64,000 bases of DNA from Candidatus Pristimantibacillus lignocellulolyticus (GCA_023639215.1 CP097899.1:2357001-2421000), one strand, 5' to 3'; counted from the first letter of the stretch, positions 8,150 to 17,875 are shown. The notes: a model not told the origin generated them from the letters alone. A program made the numbers and translations.

Positions 8150-9460
8150 ATGAAGAAAACGTCTCTGTTGCTATTAATCACTGTCCTATGTTTGTCAGTT
8201 GTGCTCGCTGCATGCGGTAGTAACAACAAGAACAGCAATACAGGTAACACGAGCAATGAAGGTTCGACCAACAATGCTGCAAAGGGAGAAAGCGAACCTA
8301 AACCAGTAAAGCTAAGTATTCTTGCCTGGAACAATGAAAAAGAAATGAAACCTCTTATTGACGGATTTAAAGCGAAATATCCGCATATAACATTCGATTT
8401 TCAATTTGTTCCACCGGTAACAGATTACATAGCTAAGTTGCAGACAATGTTGTTATCTGATACGGCGCCTGATATTTTCATGATCGCCGCAGAAAACCGC
8501 AACGAGATTATGGATGGCGGTTATGCACTCGATTTAACTGACGAGCCATTCATGTCCGTTATGCTGGACAGCAACAAATCGATGGTCAGCAAAGATGGGA
8601 GAACGTATGCCTTTTCCCAAAGCGGATGGGCAGGTGGCCTGTTTTATAACAAACAATTGTTCCAAGAAGCCGGCATCACTCAATTGCCTCAAACATGGGA
8701 TGAGTTCATTGAGGCTAGCTTGAAGCTAAAAGAAATTGGCGTCATTCCGCTTTATGACAAAATGACGGATATTACTATTATTCATTCGGCCTTGTTTGGA
8801 AGCAACGTACTTTCGAAAGACCCAACATTTGACGAGAAGCTGTTTAAGGGCGAAGCAACATTCGCTGAAGGCTGGACTGAAGTGTTAACGATGTGGAAGG
8901 AAGGGCTTATCGATAATGAAATATTGACGCCAGACATGATCGGAATGACAAGTGACCAACTTATGAACGAGTTCGCCCTTGGTAAAGTCGCTATGTTCCC
9001 GGGCGGACCTTGGAACATAGGTCCAGTTGAAGAAATAAACCCGGATCTTGAATTTGAGATCATGTCGATTCCGGGTAAAGAACCTGGAAACAACTATTAC
9101 AACGGTGCTCCTGGTGTAGGTTTTGCTGTCAACAGTAAAACGAAAAACAAGGAAGAAGCTCTTCTGTTTCTTGAGTATATGACAACCCAAGAAGGCCTGA
9201 AGCAATTCGAGGAAGGTACAGGCGGCATAATTACGGTTCACGGCTATGAAAGCGTAGTACATCCGGCATATGAACCTGCCTATAGAGATGGACTTATGAC
9301 AGGGAAAATTTATTTGCCAATGGTATCATGGAACAGGCATCAAGAAGCGTTACGCGTCCAATTCCTTGTATCATTTCAAGATATAGCAGTTAACAAAATA
9401 ACACCTGAGCAAGCTACGGCTTCACTGGATAATAAACTGAAGGAAATGGATAATAAATAA
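8150..9460 (+). CDS. Sugar ABC transporter substrate-binding lipoprotein
   Basis: Family 1 extracellular solute-binding protein of a carbohydrate (CUT1) importer. A signal peptide ends in the lipobox LAAC with the lipidated Cys at 22, followed by an Asn/Gly/Ser-rich linker and a full two-lobe binding domain (436 residues). GTAGTC-poor region aside, translation starts at the ATG after TGGGGG. It heads the operon with two permeases; no ATPase is encoded nearby, so a shared MsmX-type ATPase elsewhere is expected. The substrate cannot be deduced because no glycosidase is linked. Confidence 0.93.
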   Translation: MKKTSLLLLITVLCLSVVLAACGSNNKNSNTGNTSNEGSTNNAAKGESEPKPVKLSILAWNNEKEMKPLIDGFKAKYPHITFDFQFVPPVTDYIAKLQTMLLSDTAPDIFMIAAENRNEIMDGGYALDLTDEPFMSVMLDSNKSMVSKDGRTYAFSQSGWAGGLFYNKQLFQEAGITQLPQTWDEFIEASLKLKEIGVIPLYDKMTDITIIHSALFGSNVLSKDPTFDEKLFKGEATFAEGWTEVLTMWKEGLIDNEILTPDMIGMTSDQLMNEFALGKVAMFPGGPWNIGPVEEINPDLEFEIMSIPGKEPGNNYYNGAPGVGFAVNSKTKNKEEALLFLEYMTTQEGLKQFEEGTGGIITVHGYESVVHPAYEPAYRDGLMTGKIYLPMVSWNRHQEALRVQFLVSFQDIAVNKITPEQATASLDNKLKEMDNK

Positions 9461-9479
9461 TAATCGGAGTTAGGTGAAG

Positions 9480-9509
9480 TAGAGGGTAAAGGGAAACCTA
9501 CTCCCTCTA
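9480..9509 (+). other. Intercistronic stem-loop between binding protein and permeases
   Basis: TAGAGGG (9480-9486) pairs with CCCTCTA (9503-9509) with no U-tract following. Such a hairpin in the 147-bp gap after a binding-protein gene usually stabilises the upstream message or lowers read-through, giving more binding protein than permease. This role is inferred from position. Confidence 0.45.
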
Positions 9510-9607
9510 TTCAACCCTATACACTCTAGTCCATATTATATAGGTGCTTCTGATTCAAATTTATCTACTACCGACATAAGCAATCAAAGTTTTAAAGGAG
9601 GCAAATT

Positions 9608-10492
9608 ATGGCCAAATATGTTCGTCAACTACAGTATCTTTTGTTTTTGCTTCCGATTCTAGCTATATACTCATTGTTTACGATCTATCCGCTGATCAAA
9701 TCGTTTTTCTTAAGCTTTACTAATTTTGACGGATATACGAAGGCATATGATTTTGTTGGCTTGAAAAATTATGTGCGGATCTTTGTTGATGATGCCATTA
9801 CATCCGCCATTTCCTATACGTTATTTTTTACATTTGGTAAAGCTTTACTTGTTACTTTATTAGCAATCCCGCTTGCTATGATATTGGATCAAAAGTTTTT
9901 AACGAGAAATATCCATCGGGCTATTTTTTTCTTCCCTTCGATTCCAAGCGGCTTGCTGCTTGCCTATATTTGGGGATTTATCCTTGCACCGATTAGTTCA
10001 GGTATATTGAACACCGTCCTTAGAGAGTTGTTTAATATCGGCCCTCAGCCTTGGCTGGCCGACCCGTTACTAGCGAAACTTTCTACGATCGTCGTGGCAA
10101 CATGGGCGATAACAGGGTGGCACGCAGTGTTGTATTTGGCGTTTCTGCAATCCATTCCGAAAGATTACTACGAAGCAGCCTCTATAGATGGGGCGAACCG
10201 TTTACAGCAAATCAGATTTATAACTATTCCGCTGCTCGCACCTGCGATGACGGTCAGTGTTATGTTGCTGCTTACCGGCGGTCTCAAAGTTTTTGAGATT
10301 CCATTTGCATTGACAAAGGGCGGGCCAGGCTATGAAACTTACTCGATAACTCAGGTAATTGTACAAAGGGGAATTTCTGAAACACAGTACGGTCTAGCAT
10401 CGGCAATGTCTATCGTCTTTTTCGTAATTGTATTGGCGATAGCGATCTTCCAAGTTACAGTAATGCAACGAAGGGAGCAGGGCTTACAATGA
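9608..10492 (+). CDS. Sugar ABC transporter permease (MalF-type)
   Basis: Inner-membrane subunit with six predicted TM helices, beginning about residue 11. The EAA loop that contacts the ATPase is visible as YYEAASIDGANRLQQIRFIT near residue 190. The ATG follows AAAGGAGG. The stop overlaps the next permease start by 4 bp (ATGA), indicating translational coupling. Length (294 aa) is typical for a CUT1 permease. Confidence 0.94.
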   Translation: MAKYVRQLQYLLFLLPILAIYSLFTIYPLIKSFFLSFTNFDGYTKAYDFVGLKNYVRIFVDDAITSAISYTLFFTFGKALLVTLLAIPLAMILDQKFLTRNIHRAIFFFPSIPSGLLLAYIWGFILAPISSGILNTVLRELFNIGPQPWLADPLLAKLSTIVVATWAITGWHAVLYLAFLQSIPKDYYEAASIDGANRLQQIRFITIPLLAPAMTVSVMLLLTGGLKVFEIPFALTKGGPGYETYSITQVIVQRGISETQYGLASAMSIVFFVIVLAIAIFQVTVMQRREQGLQ

Positions 10493-11316
10493 CAAAAACT
10501 TCTGAAAAACGGTTATGGATTATAGACGTATTGATGCTCCCTGCCGGATTGATTGCGTTTTTCCCATTTTATATGATCATTGTCAACACATTTAAAACGA
10601 TGCAAGATGCTGCAAAAAGTCCTATGGCTCTCCCTTCGAAGTGGATTTTCACAAACTATGTTCAGGTTTTTCAGGAAACATCGATCATACGCAGCTTTTG
10701 GAATAGTCTTACAATCACCACCTTTTCTGTGGTATTGATTGTTTTAATTGGTGCGATGGCGGCATACCCGATAGTTTTCAATGCAAATCGACTAACAAGG
10801 TTTGCTATGCTTTATTTGCTTGCCGGATTTATGATTCCTTTCCAAACGACACTCATTCCTTTATTCCAACTGATGAGTGATTTGCGCCTGATCGACAAAA
10901 TATACGGTTTAATTATTCTTTATATGAGCGGATCTGTATTCGTCTTCTTCCTAATGATGGGATATATGAAGTCGATTCCGCGGGAGCTACCCGAAGCGGC
11001 CGTCATTGATGGTTGCAGCGTATGGGGCATCTTCTGGCGAATCATCTTTCCACTGCTTAAGCCCATTACGATTACGAGTATTATTTTTCAAACGATGTGG
11101 ATATGGAACGACTTTTTAGCACCTATGCTGTTCTTGAATTCATCCTCTAAATCGACACTTGTTCTGCAAATATATAGAGCCAAAAGCGAATTTACCGTAA
11201 ATTGGCCGATGTTCATGACACTTACGGTTATCACATTGGTGCCGATATTTATCTTCTTTATTATTATGCAAAAGCATATCGTTAAGGGGATCGCCGCCGG
11301 CGCTGTTAAAGGCTAA
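10489..11316 (+). CDS. Sugar ABC transporter permease (MalG-type)
   Basis: Second inner-membrane permease of the importer, 275 residues with six predicted TM helices and the EAA loop LPEAAVIDGCSVWGIFWRII near residue 168. It ends with the characteristic KGIAAGAVKG tail of this family. It overlaps the preceding gene by 4 bp and is followed at once by a strong terminator, so the operon ends here without an ATPase gene. Confidence 0.94.
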   Translation: MTKTSEKRLWIIDVLMLPAGLIAFFPFYMIIVNTFKTMQDAAKSPMALPSKWIFTNYVQVFQETSIIRSFWNSLTITTFSVVLIVLIGAMAAYPIVFNANRLTRFAMLYLLAGFMIPFQTTLIPLFQLMSDLRLIDKIYGLIILYMSGSVFVFFLMMGYMKSIPRELPEAAVIDGCSVWGIFWRIIFPLLKPITITSIIFQTMWIWNDFLAPMLFLNSSSKSTLVLQIYRAKSEFTVNWPMFMTLTVITLVPIFIFFIIMQKHIVKGIAAGAVKG

Positions 11317-11351
11317 AACAGGCTAAAACATACTCAAGCCAATTCATATTT

Positions 11352-11385
11352 AATCCTTTGGGTTCGATCCCAAAGGATTTTTTTC
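11352..11385 (+). terminator. Intrinsic terminator of first sugar ABC operon
   Basis: AATCCTTTGGG (11352-11362) pairs with CCCAAAGGATT (11369-11379) around a TTCGAT loop, followed by six T residues. Confidence 0.93.
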
Positions 11386-11532
11386 AATATCAAAAACTAA
11401 ACTTTTTAGTAGAGTTGGTTAACATATAATTATCATTAATTTCTTTTAGGATACAGCTAATAAGCCGGAATCACGCGAATTGATCTACATTCTTATTGTG
11501 CACATGCACAGAAATATTCGTTGGTTTATCAA

Positions 11533-11561
11533 TTGTTACTATGACAGTTCGGATCTATACT
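11533..11561 (+). promoter_or_regulatory. Sigma-A promoter of glycerate operon
   Basis: TTGTTA (11533-11538), 17-bp spacer and TATACT (11556-11561). The last base of the -10 is also the first base of a cre site, so CcpA would sit on the start point. Confidence 0.7.
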
Positions 11562-11618
11562 GAAAACGTATTCATAAAGTTAATTAACGAAAAAAAGTAA
11601 TTAATGAAAACGCATTCT
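11561..11618. promoter_or_regulatory. Two CcpA cre sites in glycerate operon leader
   Basis: TGAAAACGTATTCA (11561-11574) and TGAAAACGCATTCT (11605-11618) both match the cre core TGNAANCGNWNNCW fully; their starts are 44 bp apart, close to four helical turns, so paired CcpA binding is possible. The first covers the predicted transcription start, the second lies in the leader. Glucose repression of glycerate use is the straightforward reading. The remainder of the 11317-11640 gap holds only the preceding terminator and AT-rich sequence. Confidence 0.75.
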
Positions 11619-11640
11619 AACATCTAGGGGAGGACATCAT

Positions 11641-12942
11641 ATGACAGCAGCAATGGATATTAGCTGGATTGGTGCATTAGCTGGTTTAGCTCTTGCAATC
11701 GCTTTAATTCTACTTAGACTTGCACCCACATATGCACTAATTTTAGGAGCAATTATTGGGGGATTTATAGGTGGAGCAGATTTCTCAGAGGTACTTAGCA
11801 TTCTTATTTCAGGTACACAAAGTGTTCAAGGAACAGTTATTCGTATTATAGCTGCAGGAGTTTTTGCTGGTGTTATGATGGAATCAGGAGCAGCAGAGAC
11901 GATCGCCAAAGTTATTGTAGATAAACTTGGTGGTACAAAGGCAATGTTATCACTTGCTTTAGCAACAATGGTTATTACAGCAGTAGGTGTTTTCATCCCA
12001 GTAGCCGTTCTAATTGTTGCACCTATTGCACTTACTGTAGGGCATAAAATGGGTTATTCTAAAATTGCAATTTTAGTTGCACTATCTGGTGGCGGTAAAG
12101 CGGGTAACATTATATCGCCCAATCCTAATACCATTGCAGCAGCAGGTGGATTTGATTTAGATGTTAATCAGGTGATGCTAGGTGGTATCGTGCCTGCGAT
12201 TTTCGGATTACTGGTAGCCGTATTATTAGCATCCGCTTTAAAATACAAGGGAACAAAGATAACAGATGAAGAATCAAAAGAATTAGAAAAAAATAGTGTT
12301 GATCATTTGCCTACATTATCTAAAGCGTTAATAGCTCCAGTCATTGCGATTGTTCTACTAATGGTTAGTCCAGTTGGTGCAATCCTTGGTATAGATTTTC
12401 TTGAAGCGATTAAAATTGATTCCTTATTTATATTACCATTTGCCGGAATTTTAGGTTCTGTAGCACTAGGAAAGTCAAAACAGATTATGAATTATTGTTC
12501 AGCTGGATTAAATCGTATGACACCAACGATTCTTATTATTATAGGTGCGGGTGCAATTGGTGGTCTGATCACAGCATCCACCTTACCTACTGCGGTAGTT
12601 AATCTTGTAGAAACATCAGGTATTTCTGGTACATTCCTTGCTCCAATTGCAGGGATGTTAATGGCAGCAGCAACAGCATCTACATCAACAGGTGTTATTC
12701 TTGCAACAGGTTCATTCTCAAGTGCGATCTTGAATACAGGTGTAACGCCATTGTCAGCTGCTGTTATGACTCATACAGGTGCTACAGTAATTGATCACCT
12801 GCCACATGGTACGTACTTTCACGTTACACGTAATGCGATGGGCATGAGTATGAAAGATCGTATGAAAGTTGTACTTTATGAGAGTTTAGTCGGTTTAACG
12901 ATGACAATAGTCGCGATCATTTTATTTGGATTTATGTTATAG
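11641..12942 (+). CDS. GntP-family permease, probable glycerate transporter
   Basis: Polytopic inner-membrane proton symporter (433 residues, about 12 hydrophobic segments) of the gluconate/organic-acid GntP family, with the conserved ISPNPNTIAAAGGF loop near residue 157 and the C-terminal HTGATVIDHLPHGTYFH motif near 380. GAGGAG-type site GGGGAGGA precedes the ATG. It is 19 bp ahead of a glycerate kinase gene, so glycerate is the likely substrate; gluconate-type acids are the alternative. Confidence 0.9.
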   Translation: MTAAMDISWIGALAGLALAIALILLRLAPTYALILGAIIGGFIGGADFSEVLSILISGTQSVQGTVIRIIAAGVFAGVMMESGAAETIAKVIVDKLGGTKAMLSLALATMVITAVGVFIPVAVLIVAPIALTVGHKMGYSKIAILVALSGGGKAGNIISPNPNTIAAAGGFDLDVNQVMLGGIVPAIFGLLVAVLLASALKYKGTKITDEESKELEKNSVDHLPTLSKALIAPVIAIVLLMVSPVGAILGIDFLEAIKIDSLFILPFAGILGSVALGKSKQIMNYCSAGLNRMTPTILIIIGAGAIGGLITASTLPTAVVNLVETSGISGTFLAPIAGMLMAAATASTSTGVILATGSFSSAILNTGVTPLSAAVMTHTGATVIDHLPHGTYFHVTRNAMGMSMKDRMKVVLYESLVGLTMTIVAIILFGFML

Positions 12943-12961
12943 AAGCGGAGGTAATTGATTT

Positions 12962-14098
12962 ATGGGGAAATTATTCATGTTGGCACCAGACTCCTTTAAA
13001 GAAAGTATGACAGCTAAAGAAGTATGTGATGCAATGGAGATAGGTATTAGAAAAGCTATACCTGATGCAACATTTATTCATGTACCGATGGCTGATGGTG
13101 GAGAAGGTACGGTTCAGTCTTTAATTGATGCAACAGGTGGAGTATTGATTCAGAAGGAAGTTACAGGTCCACTTGGTGTTACTGTACAAGCTCATTATGG
13201 TATTTTGGGAGACGGAAAAACTGCTGTCATTGAAATGGCATCAGCTAGTGGAATACATCATGTTACGAAGGAAACGAAAAATCCATTGATTACGACAACA
13301 TTAGGGACAGGAGAATTGATTAAGGAATGTATTGAAAAGGGTATTACAGATATTATCCTTGGCATTGGTGGTAGTGCAACGAACGATGCTGGTTCAGGAA
13401 TGGCTAAAGCACTTGGCTATAAATTTTTAGATAAGCAAGGAAATGAGCTTCAGCTTGGTGGTGGATATTTGGGCCAGTTAGATGTAATCGATACGACGAA
13501 CGTTATTCCACAACTTAAAGAAGTAAATATTATTATTGCATCGGACGTAACAAACCCTTTATGTGGTGAACGTGGAGCTTCTGTAGTATTTGGACCGCAA
13601 AAAGGCGCAACACCTGAAATGGTCGAAATATTGGATGCCAATTTACAACACTTTAGCCAAATTGTAAAGCAACAACTTGGTATCGAAATCGCAGATGTAC
13701 CAGGTGCAGGAGGTGCAGGTGGACTGGGTGCAGGATTAATGGCCTTTACAAACTCTCGAATGAAGAGAGGGGTAGAAATCGTTATAGAATACACCAAACT
13801 GGAAGAACAAATGAAAAATGTAGACTACTGCTTTACAGGTGAAGGTGGTATAGATTTTCAAACTAAATTTGGTAAAACACCATATGGTGTAGCTCAGGTC
13901 GCGAAACGTGTGAATGAGCAGATCAAGGTCATTGCTCTAGCTGGTCATATAGGTAAGGATGTAGACAGTTTATATGAACATGGATTTGATGCTATATTTG
14001 GAATCGTTCCAGGTGCAGCGGAACTAGAAACCTTATTAGCGAGTGGTAAGGAGAATGTGACACGTACAGCAGAGAGTGTTGCTCGATTGTTAACATAA
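12962..14098 (+). CDS. glxK: Glycerate kinase
   Basis: ATP-dependent kinase of the GlxK/GarK family that phosphorylates D-glycerate and feeds it into lower glycolysis. Diagnostic segments are the N-terminal APDSFKESMTAKEV, the MADGGEGTV motif near residue 44, the GIGGSATNDAG glycine-rich loop near 135 and GAGGAGGLGAG near 250. Length (378 aa) is normal for the family. It is cotranscribed with the permease (GGAGG site, short gap) and faced by a CdaR-type regulator gene, the usual sugar-diacid/glycerate context. Confidence 0.95.
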   Translation: MGKLFMLAPDSFKESMTAKEVCDAMEIGIRKAIPDATFIHVPMADGGEGTVQSLIDATGGVLIQKEVTGPLGVTVQAHYGILGDGKTAVIEMASASGIHHVTKETKNPLITTTLGTGELIKECIEKGITDIILGIGGSATNDAGSGMAKALGYKFLDKQGNELQLGGGYLGQLDVIDTTNVIPQLKEVNIIIASDVTNPLCGERGASVVFGPQKGATPEMVEILDANLQHFSQIVKQQLGIEIADVPGAGGAGGLGAGLMAFTNSRMKRGVEIVIEYTKLEEQMKNVDYCFTGEGGIDFQTKFGKTPYGVAQVAKRVNEQIKVIALAGHIGKDVDSLYEHGFDAIFGIVPGAAELETLLASGKENVTRTAESVARLLT

Positions 14099-14104
14099 GA
14101 ATAG

Positions 14105-14136
14105 AGGATGTTCCTTGAATAAGGGACATCCTTTTT
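14105..14136 (+). terminator. Intrinsic terminator after glycerate kinase
   Basis: AGGATGTTCCTT (14105-14116) pairs with AAGGGACATCCT (14121-14132) with one G-U, loop GAAT, followed by T residues. It lies between convergent genes. Confidence 0.88.
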
Positions 14137-14137
14137 A

Positions 14138-15163
14138 TTATATGCGATAAATGAGCATGAAAATTAGCTCGATGCGATCTAATAGTTTTTTTGGATCTTT
14201 ACCTGTAATGGAATGAATTTTATTTAAGCGGTAACTCAAAGTATTGCGATGAATCATAAGTTGACTAGCCGTCTCATTCAAGTTTAAGTTACAGCTTAAA
14301 TAGATCTGAAGTGTATGTATCATTTCCTCATCAAGTTTTAATAATTGCGAAGCAAGATCAATCTGATTGTTATTCTTAAGTGATGTCAACATATCTGCGA
14401 TAAGCTCACAGTTGGAGTAGTAGATGAGTCGTTCTTCCATATTAAGCCCTCTTAAAATACGAATGGCTGATTTGGCTTGTAAGAAACCTTCGGCTATGGT
14501 TTCATTCCATTTACTAACGGATAGAAAAGCTTTTGAATTTTTCATTCTAATTGCTTGTATGATATTATTCAGTTGATTATCATCCTGAATGACGACACAT
14601 AACGAATATGTTGATATTTTAAAAGTTGAAATATAGTTAGTTATTTGCTCAGAAATTTTAGTGAATGATTCTACATAGAGTACTTGTGACGGTTTGTTGA
14701 GCTCAATTTCGTATTGCAAAGCACGTTGAATAAATTCGTTCGTATAGTGGGTGTCGACGTTGATCATAAGATGAAAAAATTCCTGTTTTAGACTATTTTT
14801 TGAGGTTTCCTTTTCTAAAGCAATGCTTTGGTTAATTAATAAAATAACGGCAGATTTTAAAAGGTTACCGAAGGGCTTAGTTTCAGCTACCTCCCCACTA
14901 ATTCCAACTACTCCAACAATCTCACCATTCAAATCAATGGGGACGTTAATACCCTTTTTTGCAAACTCTTCATCTTCATTTATTTCGACGGTATGACCCT
15001 GTTTGATTGCCTTTACGGCACCGTGGTGGACTGAACCAATTCTTTTTGGATTGCCACTGCCGATAATAATCCCGGTATGATTCATAATATTAATATTGTA
15101 AGGAATGTCCTTCATCATTCTATCCACGATGGTTTGAGCTTGCTTTTTTGATAATTTATACAT
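14138..15163 (-). CDS. CdaR-family transcriptional regulator (sugar-diacid/glycerate)
   Basis: Cytoplasmic regulator of the CdaR/SdaR family with an N-terminal sugar-diacid recognition domain (about 1-130, including NIMNHTGIIIGSGNPKRIG and the DLNGEIVGVVGISG stretch) and a PucR-type C-terminal helix-turn-helix (LNLNETASQLMIHRNTLSYR). I place the start at the ATG complementary to 15161-15163: it has TTTAGGAGAA six nt upstream and matches the family N terminus (MYKLSKKQAQTIVDRMMK); an in-frame ATG at 15262 lacks a ribosome site and would add 33 unrelated residues. It likely activates the convergent glycerate genes. Confidence 0.9.
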   Translation of the reverse strand: MYKLSKKQAQTIVDRMMKDIPYNINIMNHTGIIIGSGNPKRIGSVHHGAVKAIKQGHTVEINEDEEFAKKGINVPIDLNGEIVGVVGISGEVAETKPFGNLLKSAVILLINQSIALEKETSKNSLKQEFFHLMINVDTHYTNEFIQRALQYEIELNKPSQVLYVESFTKISEQITNYISTFKISTYSLCVVIQDDNQLNNIIQAIRMKNSKAFLSVSKWNETIAEGFLQAKSAIRILRGLNMEERLIYYSNCELIADMLTSLKNNNQIDLASQLLKLDEEMIHTLQIYLSCNLNLNETASQLMIHRNTLSYRLNKIHSITGKDPKKLLDRIELIFMLIYRI

Positions 15164-15335
15164 GTCAGTTCTCCTAAATAAGGTATTATTAATTTTTCCA
15201 AAATCGTCTAACAACAAACAATAGTAAGAAATAAGTTTAAACATTAATTCGTTCTCCCTCAATTGTAAACAATCATTAATATTTGATGAATAAAACGATG
15301 ATAACTAAAGGATCCATAACACGCATATAATGAAC

Positions 15336-15352
15336 TACACGTTAACCGTGTA
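15336..15352. promoter_or_regulatory. Inverted repeat TACACG-N5-CGTGTA
   Basis: A 6-bp-arm inverted repeat in the 338-bp gap between the divergent CdaR-type regulator and the DUF975 gene. It could serve either. A TATAAT at 15448-15453 with a poor -35 may be the DUF975 promoter; nothing else stands out in the gap. Confidence 0.35.
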
Positions 15353-15501
15353 AGCTACTGAGTTAACTATAATCCAAAGAGAGGTCAACTAAAAAACTGT
15401 ATATACAATGGTAGAGGGATTATTTCTGTGCTATGCTAGATCAGAATTATAATTTTGGAAATTAATTGAAATAGAAAATGATAATGGAGTGAGGGATTAC
15501 T

Positions 15502-16239
15502 ATGTGGGATCGAAAAGAGCTGAAACAAAGAGCCAAAGATGTGTTACGGACATCGTACTGGCAGGCATTTCTAGTAAGTATCATTCTTGCATTTGTCGGT
15601 GGAGGCAGTAGTTCCCCAAGCTTTAACTTTGGAACATCCCGTTCTTCATACACGGATGTGGATTGGGGGATGCTAGCACCCTTCTTAGTTTTATTTATAT
15701 TTATTTTTATTGTTATCTTTTTGTTTGCACTTGCGTTTCGTATTTTCCTTGGTTTTCCCCTTGAGGTCGGTTCGATGCGATACTTTAAGCAGGCTGCAGA
15801 ACATGAAGTGAATCTAAATCATTTAGGGTATGGATTTAACAAGAACAGATATTTGGATATTGTGAAAGCTATGACTTGGAGAGGTCTTCTGAATTTCTTA
15901 TGGACCTTGCTTCTCATCATTCCTGGTATTATTAAATCCTACGCATACAGTCAAGTGCCATTTATTTTGGCTGACAACCCGAACATTGGGTATAGAAGAG
16001 CAGTCGATCTAAGCAATAAAATGACACGGGGACATAAATTTCGTATATTTGTGCTCGATCTAAGCTTCCTTGGCTGGATTCTTCTAGGTTTGTTAGCATT
16101 ATTCGTCGGCGTCCTATTTGTATTGCCCTATATCAATGCCACGAAGGCTGAACTCTACCTATCATTACGACAGCTAGCATTACAGGATGGTCTGACATCA
16201 GAGGAAGAGTTGGGGCTGAACCAGAGACCTCATTATTAA
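15502..16239 (+). CDS. DUF975 family integral membrane protein
   Basis: Conserved membrane protein of unknown function (245 aa). It starts with the family-typical WDRKELKQRAKDVLRTSYWQ, has hydrophobic segments near 20-35, 55-80, 130-150 and 185-215, and contains the IIPGIIKSYAYSQVPFILAD motif that defines DUF975. A GGAGTGAGGG site precedes the ATG. It stands alone between terminators, so context gives no functional hint. Confidence 0.88.
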   Translation: MWDRKELKQRAKDVLRTSYWQAFLVSIILAFVGGGSSSPSFNFGTSRSSYTDVDWGMLAPFLVLFIFIFIVIFLFALAFRIFLGFPLEVGSMRYFKQAAEHEVNLNHLGYGFNKNRYLDIVKAMTWRGLLNFLWTLLLIIPGIIKSYAYSQVPFILADNPNIGYRRAVDLSNKMTRGHKFRIFVLDLSFLGWILLGLLALFVGVLFVLPYINATKAELYLSLRQLALQDGLTSEEELGLNQRPHY

Positions 16240-16291
16240 TACTTAAATGAGCTAAGCAACTACCTATATCAGTTGTTACAACATATATTTT

Positions 16292-16330
16292 GACAAGTTT
16301 TCTCTAATGAGAGAGCTTGTCTTCTTTTTT
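16292..16330 (+). terminator. Intrinsic terminator after DUF975 gene
   Basis: GACAAG...CTCT pairs with AGAG...CTTGTC (16292-16321, small internal mismatch), then TTCTTTTTT. Confidence 0.85.
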
Positions 16331-16432
16331 AAGTATGTGTACCAATTTTTAATTGTTTGCATTATCGATTATTTACATCCTACATATACTCCTAGTAGTT
16401 AAACTTATAATGATAATCTATGCATATATTTG

Positions 16433-16461
16433 TTGAAAACGTTGTTAATACATATTATAAT
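16433..16461 (+). promoter_or_regulatory. Strong sigma-A promoter of MFS gene
   Basis: TTGAAA (16433-16438), exactly 17 bp, TATAAT (16456-16461). The -35 region also reads TTGAAAACGTTGTTA, one base from the cre consensus. The start codon lies about 100 nt downstream of the expected start point. Confidence 0.75.
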
Positions 16462-16570
16462 GCGATTGCAGTTTGCAAATAGGACTAGAAATTTACTTTG
16501 GTAGTTACTTTGAATAAGTAAGCCAGGGATCAATGTTGATAGTTTATTTAAATTGGAGGAGTAAGTTAAA

Positions 16571-17824
16571 GTGACACCAATTACGGATCAAAGTAAGAAA
16601 AATTGGAAACGAGATATTATTATCTTTCTGAGCAGTCAAACATTTTCTCTATTTGGCTCTGCACTAGTTCAATATGCGATTATGTGGCATGTTACTCTCA
16701 CAACACAATCAGGAATGATGATGACGTTATTTATTATTTGCGGGTTCATTCCCACATTTCTATTATCACCATTTGCAGGTGTGTGGGCGGACCGTTTCAA
16801 TCGAAAATATCTAATTATTATAGCAGATGCCATGATTGCTATTGTTACACTAATTTTAGCTATTACATTTTTGGTGGGATACGAGGAGATATGGTTGTTG
16901 TTTGTCATTGCTGCAGTTCGCGCGCTCGGAGCAGGAATTCAAACGCCCGCAGTTGGGGCGATATTACCCCAAATCGTACCAGAAGATAAGCTGACGAAAG
17001 TCAATGGAATAAACGGTAGTCTTCAAGCACTGATGATGTTTGTTGCACCTATCGTAAGCGCGTCGTTGCTCACATTCTCAACAATCGAAGTTATTTTATT
17101 TATCGATGTTATCACAGCAGCTATAGCGATCTTTACAGTATCTATCTTCTTAAAAATACCGTTGCATAAGAAAGCGATTGATACGCAAACGACCAGTTAC
17201 ATGGATGATTTTAAGCAGGGATTAAACTACATTAAAAACCATAGTTTTCTAAAAACATTTTTTGTGTTCTTCGCGTTTTTCTATGTATTAATGGCTCCGG
17301 CTGCATTTTTGACGCCGCTACAAGTGACACGTAGCTTCGGAGATGATTATTGGCGATTGACATCAATTGAAATTGCTTTCTCTGTCGGTATGATGGCGGG
17401 CGGTGCAATTATTGCATCATGGGGCGGCTTCCGCAATAAAGTGTATACGATGACTTTTGCGAGTATTATTATGGGCGTTTGTACGATTGCTTTAGGAATT
17501 ATACCTGTATTTTGGGTCTACCTAGTTATGATGGCTGTATTTGGTGTTGCTATGCCAGTCTTTAATACACCGACGATGGTCATGCTGCAAGAGAAGGTAG
17601 ACCCTGATTACATGGGTCGCATATTTGGCGTATTCGGTATGATATCAACTTCGATGATGCCAATAGGGATGCTCATATTCGGTCCGCTTGCGGATGTAAT
17701 CCAGATTGAATGGCTACTTGTTGGAACAGGGTTGTTTACTGTAATATTGTCCATCTTCTTCATTCGAAATAAACGATTGGTTGAGGCTGGGATGCCTTTA
17801 ATAAAGGAAGCATCACAAGAGTAA
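16571..17824 (+). CDS. MFS transporter (MFS_3/macrolide-efflux type)
   Basis: Twelve-TM major facilitator, 417 residues, of the MefA/enterobactin-exporter-like branch: conserved PFAGVWADRFNRK loop between TM2 and TM3 (about residues 68-80) and PAVGAILPQIVPEDKL near 125. GTG start at 16571 follows TTGGAGGAG. It is expected to export a hydrophobic compound by proton antiport; the substrate is unknown. It is a single-gene unit with its own promoter and terminator. Confidence 0.9.
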   Translation: MTPITDQSKKNWKRDIIIFLSSQTFSLFGSALVQYAIMWHVTLTTQSGMMMTLFIICGFIPTFLLSPFAGVWADRFNRKYLIIIADAMIAIVTLILAITFLVGYEEIWLLFVIAAVRALGAGIQTPAVGAILPQIVPEDKLTKVNGINGSLQALMMFVAPIVSASLLTFSTIEVILFIDVITAAIAIFTVSIFLKIPLHKKAIDTQTTSYMDDFKQGLNYIKNHSFLKTFFVFFAFFYVLMAPAAFLTPLQVTRSFGDDYWRLTSIEIAFSVGMMAGGAIIASWGGFRNKVYTMTFASIIMGVCTIALGIIPVFWVYLVMMAVFGVAMPVFNTPTMVMLQEKVDPDYMGRIFGVFGMISTSMMPIGMLIFGPLADVIQIEWLLVGTGLFTVILSIFFIRNKRLVEAGMPLIKEASQE

Positions 17825-17875
17825 GAGTACGAGTAAGAAAACGCTGTGACTTTTTGCTTGAGTCAGTTGCGAGGT

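Noticed and set aside
15164..15262. Longer form of the CdaR-type regulator
   Set aside because: The extra 33 residues do not fit the family and the ATG at 15163 has a near-perfect ribosome site.
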